64,000 bases of DNA from Pseudomonas hefeiensis. GTDB taxonomy: Bacteria; Pseudomonadota; Gammaproteobacteria; Pseudomonadales; Pseudomonadaceae. Shown here in pieces: positions 18,973 to 28,701 of the stretch; the first letter of the stretch is position 1, and the number at the start of each line of letters is the position of its first letter. A program made the translations under genes and the position numbers. Location of the stretch: positions 1,798,001 through 1,862,000 of the forward strand of contig NZ_CP117449.1 of assembly GCF_030687835.1 (NCBI RefSeq). Reading direction: 5' to 3'. Below the pieces are notes generated by a model. It was not told where the DNA came from, ran no database searches, and worked only from the letters and a program-made list of their open reading frames with translations.

Positions 18973-19481
18973 TGTGGGAGCGGGCTTGCTCGCGAAAGCA
19001 GTCTGACATTCAGCATTGATATAGCTGACCCAATGCCATCGCGAGCAAGCTTTGCTCCCACAGTAGATATTTCAGTGGATATAAGTCTTGTGCCCGGCCG
19101 CAGCTCTCCCTGTGGGAGCCAAGCTTGCTCGCGATAGCGGTCCGGCATTCAGCATTGATGTAGCTGACCCAACGTCTTCGCGAGCAGGCTCGCTCCCACA
19201 GTGGATCTTCAGGGGGCATAAAACTTGTGCCCGGCCGCAGTTCGCAGCTTCCCCTGTGGGAGCCAAGCTTGCTCGCGATAGCGGTCTGACATTCAGCATT
19301 GATGTAGCTGGCCCGGCGCCATCGCGAGCAGGCTCGCTCCCACAGTAGATATTCAGCGGGCATAAAACTTGTGCCCGGCCGCAGTTCCCCCGGTGGGAGC
19401 GGGCTTGCTCGCGAAAGCAGTCTGACATTCAGCATTGATGTGGCTGACCCAACGCCATCGCGAGCAGGCCCTGCTCCCACA
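18973..19481. repeat. Four tandem REPIN units
   Basis: Four copies of a 90-bp element at 18973-19062, 19111-19200, 19255-19344 and 19392-19481. Each is a REP (TGTGGGAGC..GCTTGCTCGCGA) and its inverted partner (TCGCGAGCA..GCTCCCACA) around a conserved centre (CATTCAGCATTGATGTAGCTGACCC). The spacers are also related (AAACTTGTGCCCGGCCGCAG), so the whole 137-144 bp unit was duplicated in tandem. It fills the gap between convergent operons (MocA-like gene and rne). Confidence 0.95.
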
Positions 19482-19504
19482 GGGTGTGTGTAACTTGAAG
19501 GCAT

Positions 19505-19543
19505 AAAAAAGCCCCGCCTGGCGTCAACCAGGCGGGGCTTTTT
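19505..19543. terminator. Terminator of rne
   Basis: AAGCCCCGCCTG (19509-19520) and CAGGCGGGGCTT (19529-19540) form a perfect 12-bp stem with A-run upstream and T-run downstream. On the minus strand it lies 15 bp after the rne stop. Confidence 0.9.
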
Positions 19544-19557
19544 ACTGGGCGGTGGAA

Positions 19558-22500
19558 TCAGGCGTGAGGTTTAGGCTCGTGCTCTTTTTCCAGGGCTTCA
19601 GTGTGGCGAGGTGCGACTTCTTCAGCGGAGTGCTGAGGTTCATCGATCACTGGAGCCGATTCAACGGTAGCTGGTTCATCTGTGGTTTCAGCGACCGGGG
19701 CAGGGGCTGCCTCGATTGCTTCCTCCACGGGTGCCGACTCAGCGGCAGGCGCTTGAGCAGCGGCAGCGGCGGCCTGTTCGGCTTCCTTCTGCAGCCGCTC
19801 GGCTTCACGCTTGCGGCGACGCACTTCACGTGGGTCGTTCGGCGCGCGGCCGTTCGCGGTCAGGGCGCTGGCAGGTGCAGGCTCATCCGCCGGTGCAGGC
19901 GCTTCGGCGATCACAGGCGCCTCGACCACTGGAGCCGGCTCGATCACTTCTGGTTCGGCTGCTTTCACCGGTTCTGGTGTCGGCTCTGCCTCGACGACTG
20001 GTGTCGGTGCGGTTGGCTCGGCGTGCCAGTTGAACGCGGTCTGCTCTTCGCGCACTGGCTCCGGTGCTTGTTCCTCGGCCGCAGTCTCGACCACAGGTTG
20101 CGCGGCAACAACGGGTTGCTCGACGACCGGAGCAGGCTCGGCCTCGGCTTGAGGTTCGGCTTCACGAACCGGTGCAACTTCCACTTCTGGCGAAGCAGTC
20201 ATTTCAACCGGGGTGGTGGCTTCGACCACAGGTGCTTCAACCGGCGTGTTTTCCACCGCAGTGGTGGCACGTTCGGCCTGTTCGTGAGCCTCGGCTTCGG
20301 CGGGAGCGCTGATCGAGCTGCTGGCAACCGCGGCGGTGACGGCCAGGCCGGCAGCCAGGTCGGCAGCGCTTGGCGCTTCGGCGTTCTCGGTGGATTCGGA
20401 TGCTTCCGAACCTTCGATCACATTGCCGTTGGCGTCGCGTTGACGCTCACGACGGTTGCTGCGACGACGCTGGCCACGGGAGCGGCGGCGTGGACGATCG
20501 CCTTCGGCATTGTCCTGACCGTCTTCCTGCAGTTGCTCTTCGCTGTTCAGTACTTCGTCTTCGCTGGCAGCGACGGCCTGCTCGGCGCGTGGCTGACGCT
20601 CTTCACGTGGTGGACGCGGTGCGCGCTCTTCGCGAGGTTGACGGGCCGGACGCTCTTCAGCGGTGGCGGCAGCAACGGCGGGGGCGGCATCCAGCGGTTC
20701 GCGCAGTTCACGAACACGTTCTTCACGCTCGCCACGTGGCTTGCGATCTTCACGAGGTGCGCGAGGCTGGCGTTCTTCGCGCGGTGGACGCGGTGCGCGC
20801 TCTTCGCGAGCTACGGCTGGCGCTTCCTCACGGGCTTCGCGCGGCTGGCGTTCTTCACGAGGCTCACGTGGCGCGCGCTCTTCACGCGGTGCGCGTTCTT
20901 CGCGTGGCTTGCGCTCTTCGTCACGACGACCGTTGCGGTTGCGGGTCTGCTGGCGACCGTTACGGCGCTCTTCGTTGCGGGCAGGCCGCTCGGTAGCGGC
21001 AGGCTTGGCGACGACGGCCGGGGTAGCAGGCTCTTCCTTGGTGGCGAACAGGCTGACCAGGGACTTCACCAAGCCTTTGAACAGGCTTGGTTCCGGCGCG
21101 GTGGCAGGTGCCGGTGCCGGCGCGGCCGCTTCGGTCGGAACCGGTGCGTTGGCGCGGGCTGGAGCAGTCTTGACCGCGGCTTCCTGGCGAACCAGGGTGC
21201 GAGTGGCGGCAGCCGGCTGGACTTCTTCCACTTCGGCAGCGGCAGCAGCGATTTCGTAGCTGGTCTGATTGGTGTGGGCTTCCGGGCTGTCATCACGCAG
21301 GCGCTGCACTTCGAAGTGCGGCGTCTCAAGATGATCGTTCGGCAGGATGACGATGCGGGCGCGGGTGCGCAGTTCGATCTTGGTGATCGAGTTGCGTTTT
21401 TCGTTGAGCAGGAACGCAGCCACCGGGATCGGCACCTGGGCGCGGACTTCGGCGGTGCGGTCTTTCAGCGCTTCTTCTTCGATCAGGCGCAGGATCGCCA
21501 GGGACAGCGACTCGACGTCACGGATGATACCGGTGCCGTTGCAACGCGGGCAGACGATGCCGCTGCTCTCGCCCAGGGAAGGGCGCAGGCGCTGACGGGA
21601 CATTTCCAGCAGGCCAAAGCGCGAAATACGACCGACCTGTACGCGAGCGCGGTCGGCTTCCAGGCACTCACGGACCTTTTCTTCCACGGCGCGCTGGTTC
21701 TTGGCCGGGGTCATGTCGATGAAGTCGATGACGATCAGGCCGCCGATGTCGCGCAGGCGCAACTGACGGGCGATTTCCTCGGCGGCTTCAAGGTTGGTCT
21801 GCAGGGCCGTTTCTTCGATGTCGCTGCCTTTGGTGGCGCGCGCCGAGTTGATGTCGATGGACACCAGGGCTTCGGTCGGATCGATGACGATGGAGCCGCC
21901 GGATGGCAGTTCAACGACGCGCTGGAACGCAGTCTCGATCTGGCTTTCGATCTGGAAGCGGTTGAACAGCGGAACGCTGTCTTCATAGAGCTTGATCTTG
22001 CTGGCGTACTGCGGCATGACCTGGCGAATGAAGGTCAGGGCTTCGTCCTGGGCTTCGACGCTGTCGATCAGCACTTCGCCGATGTCCTGGCGCAGGTAAT
22101 CGCGGATGGCGCGGATGATCACGTTGCTTTCCTGGTAGATCAGGAACGGCGCGGAGCGATCCAGCGAGGCTTCTTTGATGGCGGTCCACAGTTGCAGCAG
22201 GTAATCGAGGTCCCACTGCATTTCTTCGCTGCTGCGGCCAAGGCCGGCAGTGCGCACGATCAGGCCCATGTCGGCAGGTGCGACCAGGCCATTGAGGGCT
22301 TCACGCAGTTCGTTGCGCTCTTCGCCTTCGATGCGGCGAGAGATGCCACCGGCGCGAGGGTTGTTCGGCATCAGGACCAGGTAGCGGCCAGCCAGGCTGA
22401 TGAAGGTGGTCAGGGCCGCACCCTTGTTGCCACGTTCTTCTTTTTCGACCTGGACGATGACTTCCTGGCCTTCGCTCAGGACGTCCTTGATGTTGACGCG

Positions 22501-22752
22501 GCCTTCTGGGGCCTTCTTGAAGTATTCGCGGGAGATTTCTTTGAGGGGCAGGAAGCCGTGGCGCTCAGAGCCGAAATCGACAAAGGCAGCCTCAAGGCTT
22601 GGTTCGATGCGAGTAATCCGGCCTTTATAGATGTTGGCCTTCTTCTGCTCGCGTGCACCGGATTCGATATCCAGGTCGTAGAGGCGCTGGCCGTCTACCA
22701 GTGCAACACGCAACTCTTCGGGTTGAGTTGCGTTAATCAGCATTCTTTTCAT
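19558..22752 (-). CDS. rne: Ribonuclease E
   Basis: 1064 residues from ATG 22752 ([17 protein letters not shown]), the standard start; in-frame extension to 22800 is not family-like. The catalytic half has an S1 domain (about 35-125), the DNase I-like active site with the metal-binding Asp in DINSARA and VIDFIDM, and the Zn-link CPRCNGTG near residue 400. The C-terminal half (about 500-1064) is low-complexity: alternating Arg-Glu-Pro (EERAPREP type) RNA-binding segments, then Ala/Glu/Pro/Val-rich acidic stretches and a late basic patch [16 protein letters not shown]. It should anchor the degradosome at the membrane. Role: main endonuclease of mRNA decay and rRNA/tRNA processing. A long leader precedes it and the coding start lacks a clear Shine-Dalgarno. 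Confidence 0.96.
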   Translation of the reverse strand: MKRMLINATQPEELRVALVDGQRLYDLDIESGAREQKKANIYKGRITRIEPSLEAAFVDFGSERHGFLPLKEISREYFKKAPEGRVNIKDVLSEGQEVIVQVEKEERGNKGAALTTFISLAGRYLVLMPNNPRAGGISRRIEGEERNELREALNGLVAPADMGLIVRTAGLGRSSEEMQWDLDYLLQLWTAIKEASLDRSAPFLIYQESNVIIRAIRDYLRQDIGEVLIDSVEAQDEALTFIRQVMPQYASKIKLYEDSVPLFNRFQIESQIETAFQRVVELPSGGSIVIDPTEALVSIDINSARATKGSDIEETALQTNLEAAEEIARQLRLRDIGGLIVIDFIDMTPAKNQRAVEEKVRECLEADRARVQVGRISRFGLLEMSRQRLRPSLGESSGIVCPRCNGTGIIRDVESLSLAILRLIEEEALKDRTAEVRAQVPIPVAAFLLNEKRNSITKIELRTRARIVILPNDHLETPHFEVQRLRDDSPEAHTNQTSYEIAAAAAEVEEVQPAAATRTLVRQEAAVKTAPARANAPVPTEAAAPAPAPATAPEPSLFKGLVKSLVSLFATKEEPATPAVVAKPAATERPARNEERRNGRQQTRNRNGRRDEERKPREERAPREERAPREPREERQPREAREEAPAVAREERAPRPPREERQPRAPREDRKPRGEREERVRELREPLDAAPAVAAATAEERPARQPREERAPRPPREERQPRAEQAVAASEDEVLNSEEQLQEDGQDNAEGDRPRRRSRGQRRRSNRRERQRDANGNVIEGSEASESTENAEAPSAADLAAGLAVTAAVASSSISAPAEAEAHEQAERATTAVENTPVEAPVVEATTPVEMTASPEVEVAPVREAEPQAEAEPAPVVEQPVVAAQPVVETAAEEQAPEPVREEQTAFNWHAEPTAPTPVVEAEPTPEPVKAAEPEVIEPAPVVEAPVIAEAPAPADEPAPASALTANGRAPNDPREVRRRKREAERLQKEAEQAAAAAAQAPAAESAPVEEAIEAAPAPVAETTDEPATVESAPVIDEPQHSAEEVAPRHTEALEKEHEPKPHA

Positions 22753-23440
22753 GTAGTACCGTCGGTTTCCGGGCTGCCGGAAACGGCGTTCGGCACACAC
22801 GACTTCTCACGGTCGGTGTCAGGTGCGTCATGGAAGTGGCCGGGCCATTCCAGTGTCCAGCGAGTTCGACCCAATGATGGCGAAGTCGCGACGGACGCGT
22901 CCTGCTTGCTGGCTGTTCAAGCACTCAGTCAGGAGGAGGAATCAACCGGCGCCTGTGGACGAGATGAAGCGTCTAAATATAAGCCTAGTGCTACACAGTC
23001 CGACGGTTGTACATCTCCACCCTACACGTATCCCTGATAATCGGGTGCTGCCGCGCGCAGAATCCGCAGCGGGTTGGCATTTACCGTGAGCTCCGAAAGG
23101 GGAGGTCACGCATCATGGCTAATTTAGGCGTTGTTTCCGAAGCTCTCGCTCGGGGTCGTTTGCGGGTGACTGCACTTTGTGAACTGGCCGTGAATATGGC
23201 GTGCAAGGCGAGTCAAAACTCTGCTTTGCCGCGTATTTCAGGCCTCATGTCACCTGCGCTCGTTACACCTGCGAACTCTGCCGTTATCTAGCAAAAGCCC
23301 CGTAGGACGGCCTCTCGTCCTCGTGAATTGCGTTGGTCAGGGCCGGTTTTTGACCGTTAGTCCGCTGTCCAGCCGCTTTTGGCGGCGTTCGCGACTATAG
23401 CAGCAATGATTAAGTGCTTCAATTCCATAAAAAATTGTTA
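22753..23440 (-). promoter_or_regulatory. Long leader/promoter region of rne (site of the Pseudomonas rne-II element)
   Basis: 699 bp without a credible gene separate rne from the divergent rluC. On the minus strand it holds hairpins: GTTTCCGG (22765-22772) with CCGGAAAC (22777-22784), ending 12 nt before the rne ATG; TGGAAgTGGCC/GGCCATTCCA at 22831-22852; and AGGACG (23304-23309) with CGTCCT (23316-23321). Rfam describes a pseudomonad-specific structured 5' UTR element, rne-II, in front of rne, analogous to the E. coli rne leader used for autoregulation. I assign the region to it by position and structure; the exact consensus was not checked. An 88-151 bp bidirectional promoter for rluC must lie at its far end. 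Confidence 0.55.
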
Positions 23441-23451
23441 TCATCGCCGCC

Positions 23452-24408
23452 ATGACGACTACTGCCCCTTCGACCCCTGGCGTTCAACTGCTCGAGGTCT
23501 CGCCGGAATATGCCGGCCAACGAATCGATAACTTCCTTCTAGCCCGACTCAAAGGCGTGCCCAAGACCTTGATTTATCGCATTTTGCGCAAGGGTGAAGT
23601 GCGGGTGAACAAAGGTCGGATCAAGCCCGAATACAAGCTTCAGGCGGGCGATATCGTGCGCGTGCCGCCGGTTCGCGTGCCCGAGCGCGATGAGCCTGTG
23701 CCCCTGGCCCAAGGGCTGTTGCAGCGCCTGGAAGCCTCGATCGTCTTTGAAGACAAGGCGCTGATCGTGCTCAACAAGCCCGCGGGCATTGCGGTTCACG
23801 GCGGCAGCGGCCTGAATTTCGGCGTGATCGAGGCCTTTCGTCAGTTGCGCCCCGACACCAAGGAACTGGAACTGGTCCATCGCCTGGATCGCGACACCTC
23901 CGGCCTGCTGATGATCGCCAAGAAGCGCAGCATGTTGCGGCACTTGCATGAGCAATTGCGCGGCGATGGCGTCGACAAGCGCTACATGGCGCTGGTGCGG
24001 GGGCGTTGGGAGGCATCCATCAAGCAAGTCCGCGCACCGTTGCTCAAGAGTAACCTGCGTTCCGGCGAGCGCATGGTGGAAGTCAACGAAGAAGGCAAGG
24101 AGGCGCTGACGGTGTTCAAGGTGCTGCGCCGCTTTGGTGATTACGCCACCATGGTCGAGGCCAAGCCGGTGACTGGCCGCACCCACCAGATTCGCGTGCA
24201 TACTCTGCATGCCGGGCATTGCATCGCCGGAGACAGCAAGTACGGTGACGACGATTTCAGCAGGGAAATTCGCGAACTGGGTGGCAAGCGCCTGTTTCTC
24301 CATGCCTACATGTTGACGGTACCGTTGCCCGATGGCGGCGAGTTGAAATTGCAGGCCCCGGTGGATGAAATGTGGGCCAAGACCGTGGAGCGGTTGAGTG
24401 CATCCTGA
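23452..24408 (+). CDS. rluC: 23S rRNA pseudouridine(955/2504/2580) synthase
   Basis: 318 residues: an N-terminal S4 RNA-binding domain (about 20-85, [17 protein letters not shown] and [11 protein letters not shown]) and a catalytic RluA-type domain with [10 protein letters not shown], whose Asp146 is the nucleophile. Converts three uridines of 23S rRNA to pseudouridine. Divergent from rne, as in E. coli and P. aeruginosa. Overlaps the following HAD gene by 11 bp. Confidence 0.95.
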   Translation: MTTTAPSTPGVQLLEVSPEYAGQRIDNFLLARLKGVPKTLIYRILRKGEVRVNKGRIKPEYKLQAGDIVRVPPVRVPERDEPVPLAQGLLQRLEASIVFEDKALIVLNKPAGIAVHGGSGLNFGVIEAFRQLRPDTKELELVHRLDRDTSGLLMIAKKRSMLRHLHEQLRGDGVDKRYMALVRGRWEASIKQVRAPLLKSNLRSGERMVEVNEEGKEALTVFKVLRRFGDYATMVEAKPVTGRTHQIRVHTLHAGHCIAGDSKYGDDDFSREIRELGGKRLFLHAYMLTVPLPDGGELKLQAPVDEMWAKTVERLSAS

Positions 24409-25060
24409 ATACAAGCTGCTGATCTTCGATTGGGATGGCACTCTGGCGAACTCCATCGGTCGGATTGTGGAGGCAATGCATGTCGCCTCTGACCGGGCGG
24501 GGTTTGCCAGGTGTGATGATTTTGCCGTGAAAGGCATCATCGGCCTCGGGTTGCCGGAAGCGATTCGTAGTTTGTACCCGGAGATTGGCGACGATGAGCT
24601 GCTGGTTTTCCGTCAGTATTACGCCGACCACTACATTGCCTTGGAGGCCGAGCCTTCGCCGTTGTTTGACGGTGTGGTAGACACACTTGAATCCCTGCGG
24701 GGCGAGGGGTATCGCCTGGCTGTCGCCACCGGCAAGGCGCGTCGTGGGCTGGATCGGGTACTGAAATCCCATGGCTGGGAGGATTATTTCGATATCACCC
24801 GCGCTGCGGACGAAACCGCGAGCAAGCCGCATCCGTTGATGCTCGAGCAGATCATGGCCCACTGCGACATGCGGCCGGAACAGGCGTTGATGGTGGGCGA
24901 TTCTTCGTTCGACCTGCAGATGGCGCGCAACGCCGGTATGGGGTCGGTTGCGGTGAGCTACGGTGCGCAGACGATCGAGGCGCTGCAGGCCTTCGAGCCG
25001 CGGCTGGCGATCGACCATTTTTCTGAATTGCACGCCTGGCTGAGCCGGCGGGCCAATTAA
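24398..25060 (+). CDS. HAD-IA family phosphatase
   Basis: 220 residues, GTG start inside rluC. HAD motifs: [14 protein letters not shown] (two catalytic Asp); [27 protein letters not shown] and [14 protein letters not shown]. The cap between motifs I and II is helical, as in phosphoglycolate phosphatase-type HAD-IA enzymes. Substrate unknown; similar genes follow rluC in many pseudomonads. Coupled to rluC, and 21 bp before the S49 peptidase. Confidence 0.92.
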   Translation: MHPEYKLLIFDWDGTLANSIGRIVEAMHVASDRAGFARCDDFAVKGIIGLGLPEAIRSLYPEIGDDELLVFRQYYADHYIALEAEPSPLFDGVVDTLESLRGEGYRLAVATGKARRGLDRVLKSHGWEDYFDITRAADETASKPHPLMLEQIMAHCDMRPEQALMVGDSSFDLQMARNAGMGSVAVSYGAQTIEALQAFEPRLAIDHFSELHAWLSRRAN

Positions 25061-25081
25061 GTTTTTGCTGGGGATACAGGC

Positions 25082-26071
25082 ATGACCGACGAATGGAAGG
25101 CACCGCCCAAGGCGAGCGCCGAGAACGGTGACGATAAAAGCTGGAAGCTGTTGGAGAAGACCCTGCTGGCTGGGGTGCAGGAGCAGCGTCGTTCCCGCCG
25201 CTGGGGCATTTTCTTCAAGCTGCTGACGTTTGTTTATCTCTTTGTTGCGTTATTGCTGTTCACGCCACTGATGGATCTGGAAAAAAGCGCCGGGCGGGGA
25301 TCGGCGTACACCGCGTTGATCGACATCGAAGGCATGATTGCCCATAAGGAGCCCGCCAGTGCGGACAATATCGTCGGTAGTCTGCGGGCTGCTTTCGAAG
25401 ATCCCAAGGTCAAGGGTGTGGTGTTGCGCATCAACAGCCCGGGTGGCAGCCCGGTGCAGTCGGGGTATGTCTATGACGAGATCGTTCGGTTGCGCGCATT
25501 GCACCCGGGCATCAAGGTCTACGCGGTCATCTCCGATCTGGGTGCTTCCGGTGCTTACTACATTGCCAGTGCGGCCGATCAGATCTATGCCGATAAAGCG
25601 AGCCTGGTGGGCTCTATTGGCGTGACGGCGGCCGGCTATGGGTTTGTCGGGACGATGGAGAAACTGGGCGTGGAGCGCCGGGTGTACACCTCTGGCGAGC
25701 ACAAGTCGTTCCTTGATCCGTTCCAGCCGCAAAAGCCTGAAGAAACTGCGTTTTGGCAAGGCGTGCTCGATACGACCCACAAGCAATTCATTGCCAGCGT
25801 CAAGAAGGGGCGCGGCGAGCGCCTCAAAGACAAGGAGCATCCCGAGCTGTTCTCTGGTCTGGTTTGGTCTGGGGAACAGGCCTTGCCGCTGGGCTTGATC
25901 GATGGCCTGGGCAGTGCCAGTTCGGTGGCGCGGGATGTGATCGGCGAAAAGGAGCTGGTGGACTTCACCATCGAAGAGTCGCCATTTGATCGCTTCTCGA
26001 AGAAGCTGGGGGCAAGCATCGCCGAGCATCTGGCGATGTGGATGGGGTTCCAGGGGCCGACGTTGCGCTAG
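25082..26071 (+). CDS. S49 family signal peptide peptidase-like protease
   Basis: 329 residues, the short (single-domain) form; E. coli SppA is about twice as long. A single membrane helix near residues 45-65 follows a charged cytoplasmic tail. The S49 core shows INSPGGSPVQSG, the nucleophilic serine in LGASGAYYIASAAD, GSIGVTAAGYGF, and the general-base lysine probably in TSGEHKSFLDPFQP. Expected to cleave leftover signal peptides within or beside the membrane. Likely co-transcribed with rluC and the HAD gene. Confidence 0.93.
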   Translation: MTDEWKAPPKASAENGDDKSWKLLEKTLLAGVQEQRRSRRWGIFFKLLTFVYLFVALLLFTPLMDLEKSAGRGSAYTALIDIEGMIAHKEPASADNIVGSLRAAFEDPKVKGVVLRINSPGGSPVQSGYVYDEIVRLRALHPGIKVYAVISDLGASGAYYIASAADQIYADKASLVGSIGVTAAGYGFVGTMEKLGVERRVYTSGEHKSFLDPFQPQKPEETAFWQGVLDTTHKQFIASVKKGRGERLKDKEHPELFSGLVWSGEQALPLGLIDGLGSASSVARDVIGEKELVDFTIEESPFDRFSKKLGASIAEHLAMWMGFQGPTLR

Positions 26072-26156
26072 TTCGTTGGTTCGCGCGATCTTCTGTGGCT
26101 AGAGGGCATTTATTTGTGGGAGCAAAGCTTGCCCTCGCTACAAGTTGTCTGTTGGC

Positions 26157-26735
26157 TCAGGGAACCGGCACACCCTCTGCCAGCAACATATCCACAAGAC
26201 GAATCAACGGCAGGCCGATCAGGCTGGTGGCGTCCGGGCCTTCTGTGCTTTGGAACAGGCTCACGCCAAGCCCTTCGGCCTTGAAGCTGCCTGCGCAGTC
26301 ATAAGGTTGCTCGGCCAGCAGGTAGCGTTCGACGCGTGCCGGGTCCAGCGTACGCATGTGGACGGTAAACGGAACGCAATCGACCTGGCAGGCGCCAGTT
26401 TGGCTGTTGAGTAGCGCCAGACCGGTCAGAAAGGTGACCCTGGCGCCGCTGGCGGCCAGCAGTTGTTCGCGAGCGTTCTCGAAGGTATGGGGCTTGCCCA
26501 GAATGCGCTCGCCGAGCACGGCCACCTGATCCGAGCCGATGATCAGGTGCGCCGGGTGGCTGTCCGCCAGGGCCAGGGCTTTTTCCCGGGCCAGGCGTTT
26601 TACCAGGTCCAGTGCTGGCTCGCCAGGGCGATGGCTTTCGTCGATGTCCGGCGAGCTGCAGACGAACGGCAGTCCCAGGCGGGCAAGCAATTGCCGGCGA
26701 TACGCTGAGCTTGAGGCGAGTAATAAAGGCAGCAT
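26157..26735 (-). CDS. maf: Maf/YceF-family nucleotide pyrophosphatase
   Basis: 192 residues from the ATG at 26735; GGAG lies 6 nt upstream, whereas the alternative ATG at 26741 would abut it. Motifs: PLLLASSSAYRRQLL, SPDIDE, and VIGSDQVAVLGERILGKP with the catalytic acidic residues of the Maf fold. The YceF branch hydrolyses 7-methyl-GTP; the gene's place beside yceD-rpmF-plsX, as in E. coli, supports this branch. Divergent from yceD, 105 bp between starts. A degenerate REP half-site lies after the stop at about 26116-26140. Confidence 0.92.
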   Translation of the reverse strand: MLPLLLASSSAYRRQLLARLGLPFVCSSPDIDESHRPGEPALDLVKRLAREKALALADSHPAHLIIGSDQVAVLGERILGKPHTFENAREQLLAASGARVTFLTGLALLNSQTGACQVDCVPFTVHMRTLDPARVERYLLAEQPYDCAGSFKAEGLGVSLFQSTEGPDATSLIGLPLIRLVDMLLAEGVPVP

Positions 26736-26840
26736 GGGCATCTCCAAAAGGCAGGGGCGAATTCTAGCGAGGCGTGCAAGTGACGGACAGGGCTGAATTT
26801 CCTTTGACATGGCCGGGTGCATCCCTATAATGCTGCGCCT

Positions 26841-27368
26841 ATGTTGAATGACCCGATTCCACCTCACGTTGACCCGCGCAAATTGGCTGACCGTGGCACC
26901 ACCCTTCAAGGTGAGCTGCTGCTGGCCGATTTGAAGAGACTCTGCGACCCGCTTTCCGACGATGTCGGTACGGTCCAGGCCAAATTCGTTTTTGAACGAG
27001 ATGAACGTAAATCTGTGGTAATTCACAGCTTTATCGACACTGAAGTCAAAATGGTTTGCCAGCGTTGTCTTGAGCTGGTCACCCTGCCGATCCACAGCGA
27101 ATGCAGTTACGCCGTGGTGAAGGAGGGTGCGAATACCCAGTCGTTACCGAAAGGTTATGACGTGCTGGAACTGGGCGAAGATCCATTGGATCTGCAGTCA
27201 CTGATCGAGGAGGAGCTTCTGCTCGCCTTGCCCATTGTGCCTGCTCATCATCCGGAAGAATGCCAGCAGCCGGCGGGAGCAGATGAGCCCGAACCGAGCG
27301 AGGACGAGGTAACGCGGTCCAACCCGTTCAGTGTATTGGCGCAGTTAAAGCGTGACCCAAACGTTTAG
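26841..27368 (+). CDS. yceD: YceD/DUF177 protein
   Basis: 175 residues from ATG 26841. Family features are the Cys pair in VKMVCQRCLELVTLP and the acidic EELLLALPIVPAHH motif before a Pro/Glu-rich tail. In other bacteria and plants this family is linked to 23S rRNA accumulation and is almost always encoded upstream of rpmF, as here (13 bp gap). It begins the yceD-rpmF-plsX-fab operon. Confidence 0.93.
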   Translation: MLNDPIPPHVDPRKLADRGTTLQGELLLADLKRLCDPLSDDVGTVQAKFVFERDERKSVVIHSFIDTEVKMVCQRCLELVTLPIHSECSYAVVKEGANTQSLPKGYDVLELGEDPLDLQSLIEEELLLALPIVPAHHPEECQQPAGADEPEPSEDEVTRSNPFSVLAQLKRDPNV

Positions 27369-27381
27369 GAGTTAATCAATT

Positions 27382-27564
27382 ATGGCTGTTCAGCAGAACA
27401 AAAAATCCCGCTCTGCCCGTGACATGCGCCGTTCGCACGACGCTCTCGAGGCTAGCACCCTGTCTGTAGAAAAAACCACCGGTGAAGTTCACCTGCGTCA
27501 CCACGTATCGCCAGAAGGCGTATACCGTGGTCGTAAAGTGATCGACAAGGGCGCTGACGAGTAA
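27382..27564 (+). CDS. rpmF: 50S ribosomal protein L32
   Basis: 60 residues, [20 protein letters not shown] at the start and [18 protein letters not shown] at the end, the standard gammaproteobacterial L32. The C-terminal part lacks the four zinc-binding cysteines found in C+ forms, as is usual in this group. Located between yceD and plsX, the conserved order that ties ribosome and membrane lipid synthesis. Confidence 0.97.
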
Positions 27565-27567
27565 TCC

Positions 27568-28578
27568 TTGTCCGCTCAAGTCATCGCGATTGACGCAATG
27601 GGCGGGGACTTCGGTCCCCGCAGCATTGTTCAGGCCAGTCTTGCTTGTCTGAATGCGACACCCTCGCTGCACCTGACCCTCGTCGGTCAACCTTCCCTTC
27701 TAGAAGAAATGCTCAACGGCCAATCGGCTGTGGATCGTGCGCGCCTGACGATCGCACCTGCGTCCGAAGTCATCACCATGGACGAGAAGCCAGCCCAGGT
27801 TCTGCGTGGCAAGCCTGACGCCTCGATGCGGGTGGCCCTTGAGCTGCTGCGCGATGGCAAGGTCCAGGCGTGTGTCAGTGCAGGCAATACCGGTGCGCTG
27901 ATGGCGCTGTCGCGTTACGTGCTCAAGACCCTGCCGGGTATCGACCGGCCGGCAATGGTCGCGGCCATCCCCACCCAGCGTGGTTTTTGCCAACTGCTCG
28001 ATCTGGGCGCCAACGTCGATTGCAGTGCCGAGCATCTATTGCAATTTGCGGTGATGGGCTCGGTAGCGGCTGAAACCCTGGGTATCGTGCGTCCTCGTGT
28101 GGCGCTGCTGAACATCGGTACCGAAGACATCAAGGGCAATCAGCAGGTCAAGCTGGCAGCCACGTTGTTGCAGGGCGCGCGGGGCATCAATTACATCGGC
28201 TTCGTTGAGGGTGACGGGTTGTACCGGGGTGAGGCGGATGTGGTGGTGTGTGACGGTTTTGTCGGCAATATTTTGCTTAAGTCCAGTGAGGGCCTGGCGA
28301 CCATGATCGGCGCGCGCATCGAGACACTGTTCAGGCAGAACCTGGCCTCGCGGATGGTCGGTGCCCTGGCGTTGCCGTTGATGCGTCGGCTGCAGGCGGA
28401 CCTGGCGCCGGCGCGGCATAACGGGGCAAGTTTTCTCGGGCTGCAGGGTATTGTGATCAAGAGTCATGGTTCGGCGGGCGTGCAGGGGTTTCAAAGCGCG
28501 ATCAATCGCGCGGTGATCGAAATCCAGGAAAACCTGCCGGAGCGTCTTCATGGGCGCCTCGAAGATTTGTTAACTTAG
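27568..28578 (+). CDS. plsX: Phosphate acyltransferase
   Basis: 336 residues starting at TTG 27568 ([16 protein letters not shown]), 3 bp after rpmF; TTG is the only start that gives the family N-terminus. Converts acyl-ACP to acyl-phosphate for phosphatidic acid synthesis; peripheral membrane enzyme. Conserved: [32 protein letters not shown], and C-terminal [10 protein letters not shown]. Followed by 123 bp with two overlapping hairpins before fabD. Confidence 0.96.
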   Translation: MSAQVIAIDAMGGDFGPRSIVQASLACLNATPSLHLTLVGQPSLLEEMLNGQSAVDRARLTIAPASEVITMDEKPAQVLRGKPDASMRVALELLRDGKVQACVSAGNTGALMALSRYVLKTLPGIDRPAMVAAIPTQRGFCQLLDLGANVDCSAEHLLQFAVMGSVAAETLGIVRPRVALLNIGTEDIKGNQQVKLAATLLQGARGINYIGFVEGDGLYRGEADVVVCDGFVGNILLKSSEGLATMIGARIETLFRQNLASRMVGALALPLMRRLQADLAPARHNGASFLGLQGIVIKSHGSAGVQGFQSAINRAVIEIQENLPERLHGRLEDLLT

Positions 28579-28648
28579 GCGTTTTCGTCCGACAATGCTT
28601 AAATGTGACCGGTCGGTTCAAGCCGCCATCCAACTGTCAGTTTCCTAG

Positions 28649-28675
28649 CGCCCCCTGGGGCGTCAATTTTTGACG
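28649..28675 (+). terminator. Overlapping hairpins between plsX and fabD
   Basis: CGCCCC (28649-28654) pairs with GGGGCG (28657-28662), followed by a short T-run; the same CG at 28661-28662 also starts CGTCAA (28661-28666), which pairs with TTGACG (28670-28675). The two stems share bases and so are mutually exclusive at their junction. May be a leaky terminator or attenuator within the fatty-acid operon. Confidence 0.45.
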
Positions 28676-28701
28676 ACAAGATCATTAGGGGCTTTGTTTT
28701 C

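Noticed and set aside
18973..19481. CRISPR array
   Set aside because: Repeats are palindromic 90-bp REP doublets with related spacers, not short repeats with unique spacers, and no cas genes are present.
19552..23037. 1161-codon open frame on the plus strand opposite rne
   Set aside because: It mirrors the repetitive, GC-rich rne coding sequence, has Phe/Gly/Arg-rich low-complexity sequence and no family, and runs through the rne promoter region.
23007..23291. 94-codon frame within the rne leader
   Set aside because: Antisense to the probable rne-II leader, with no supported start or homology.
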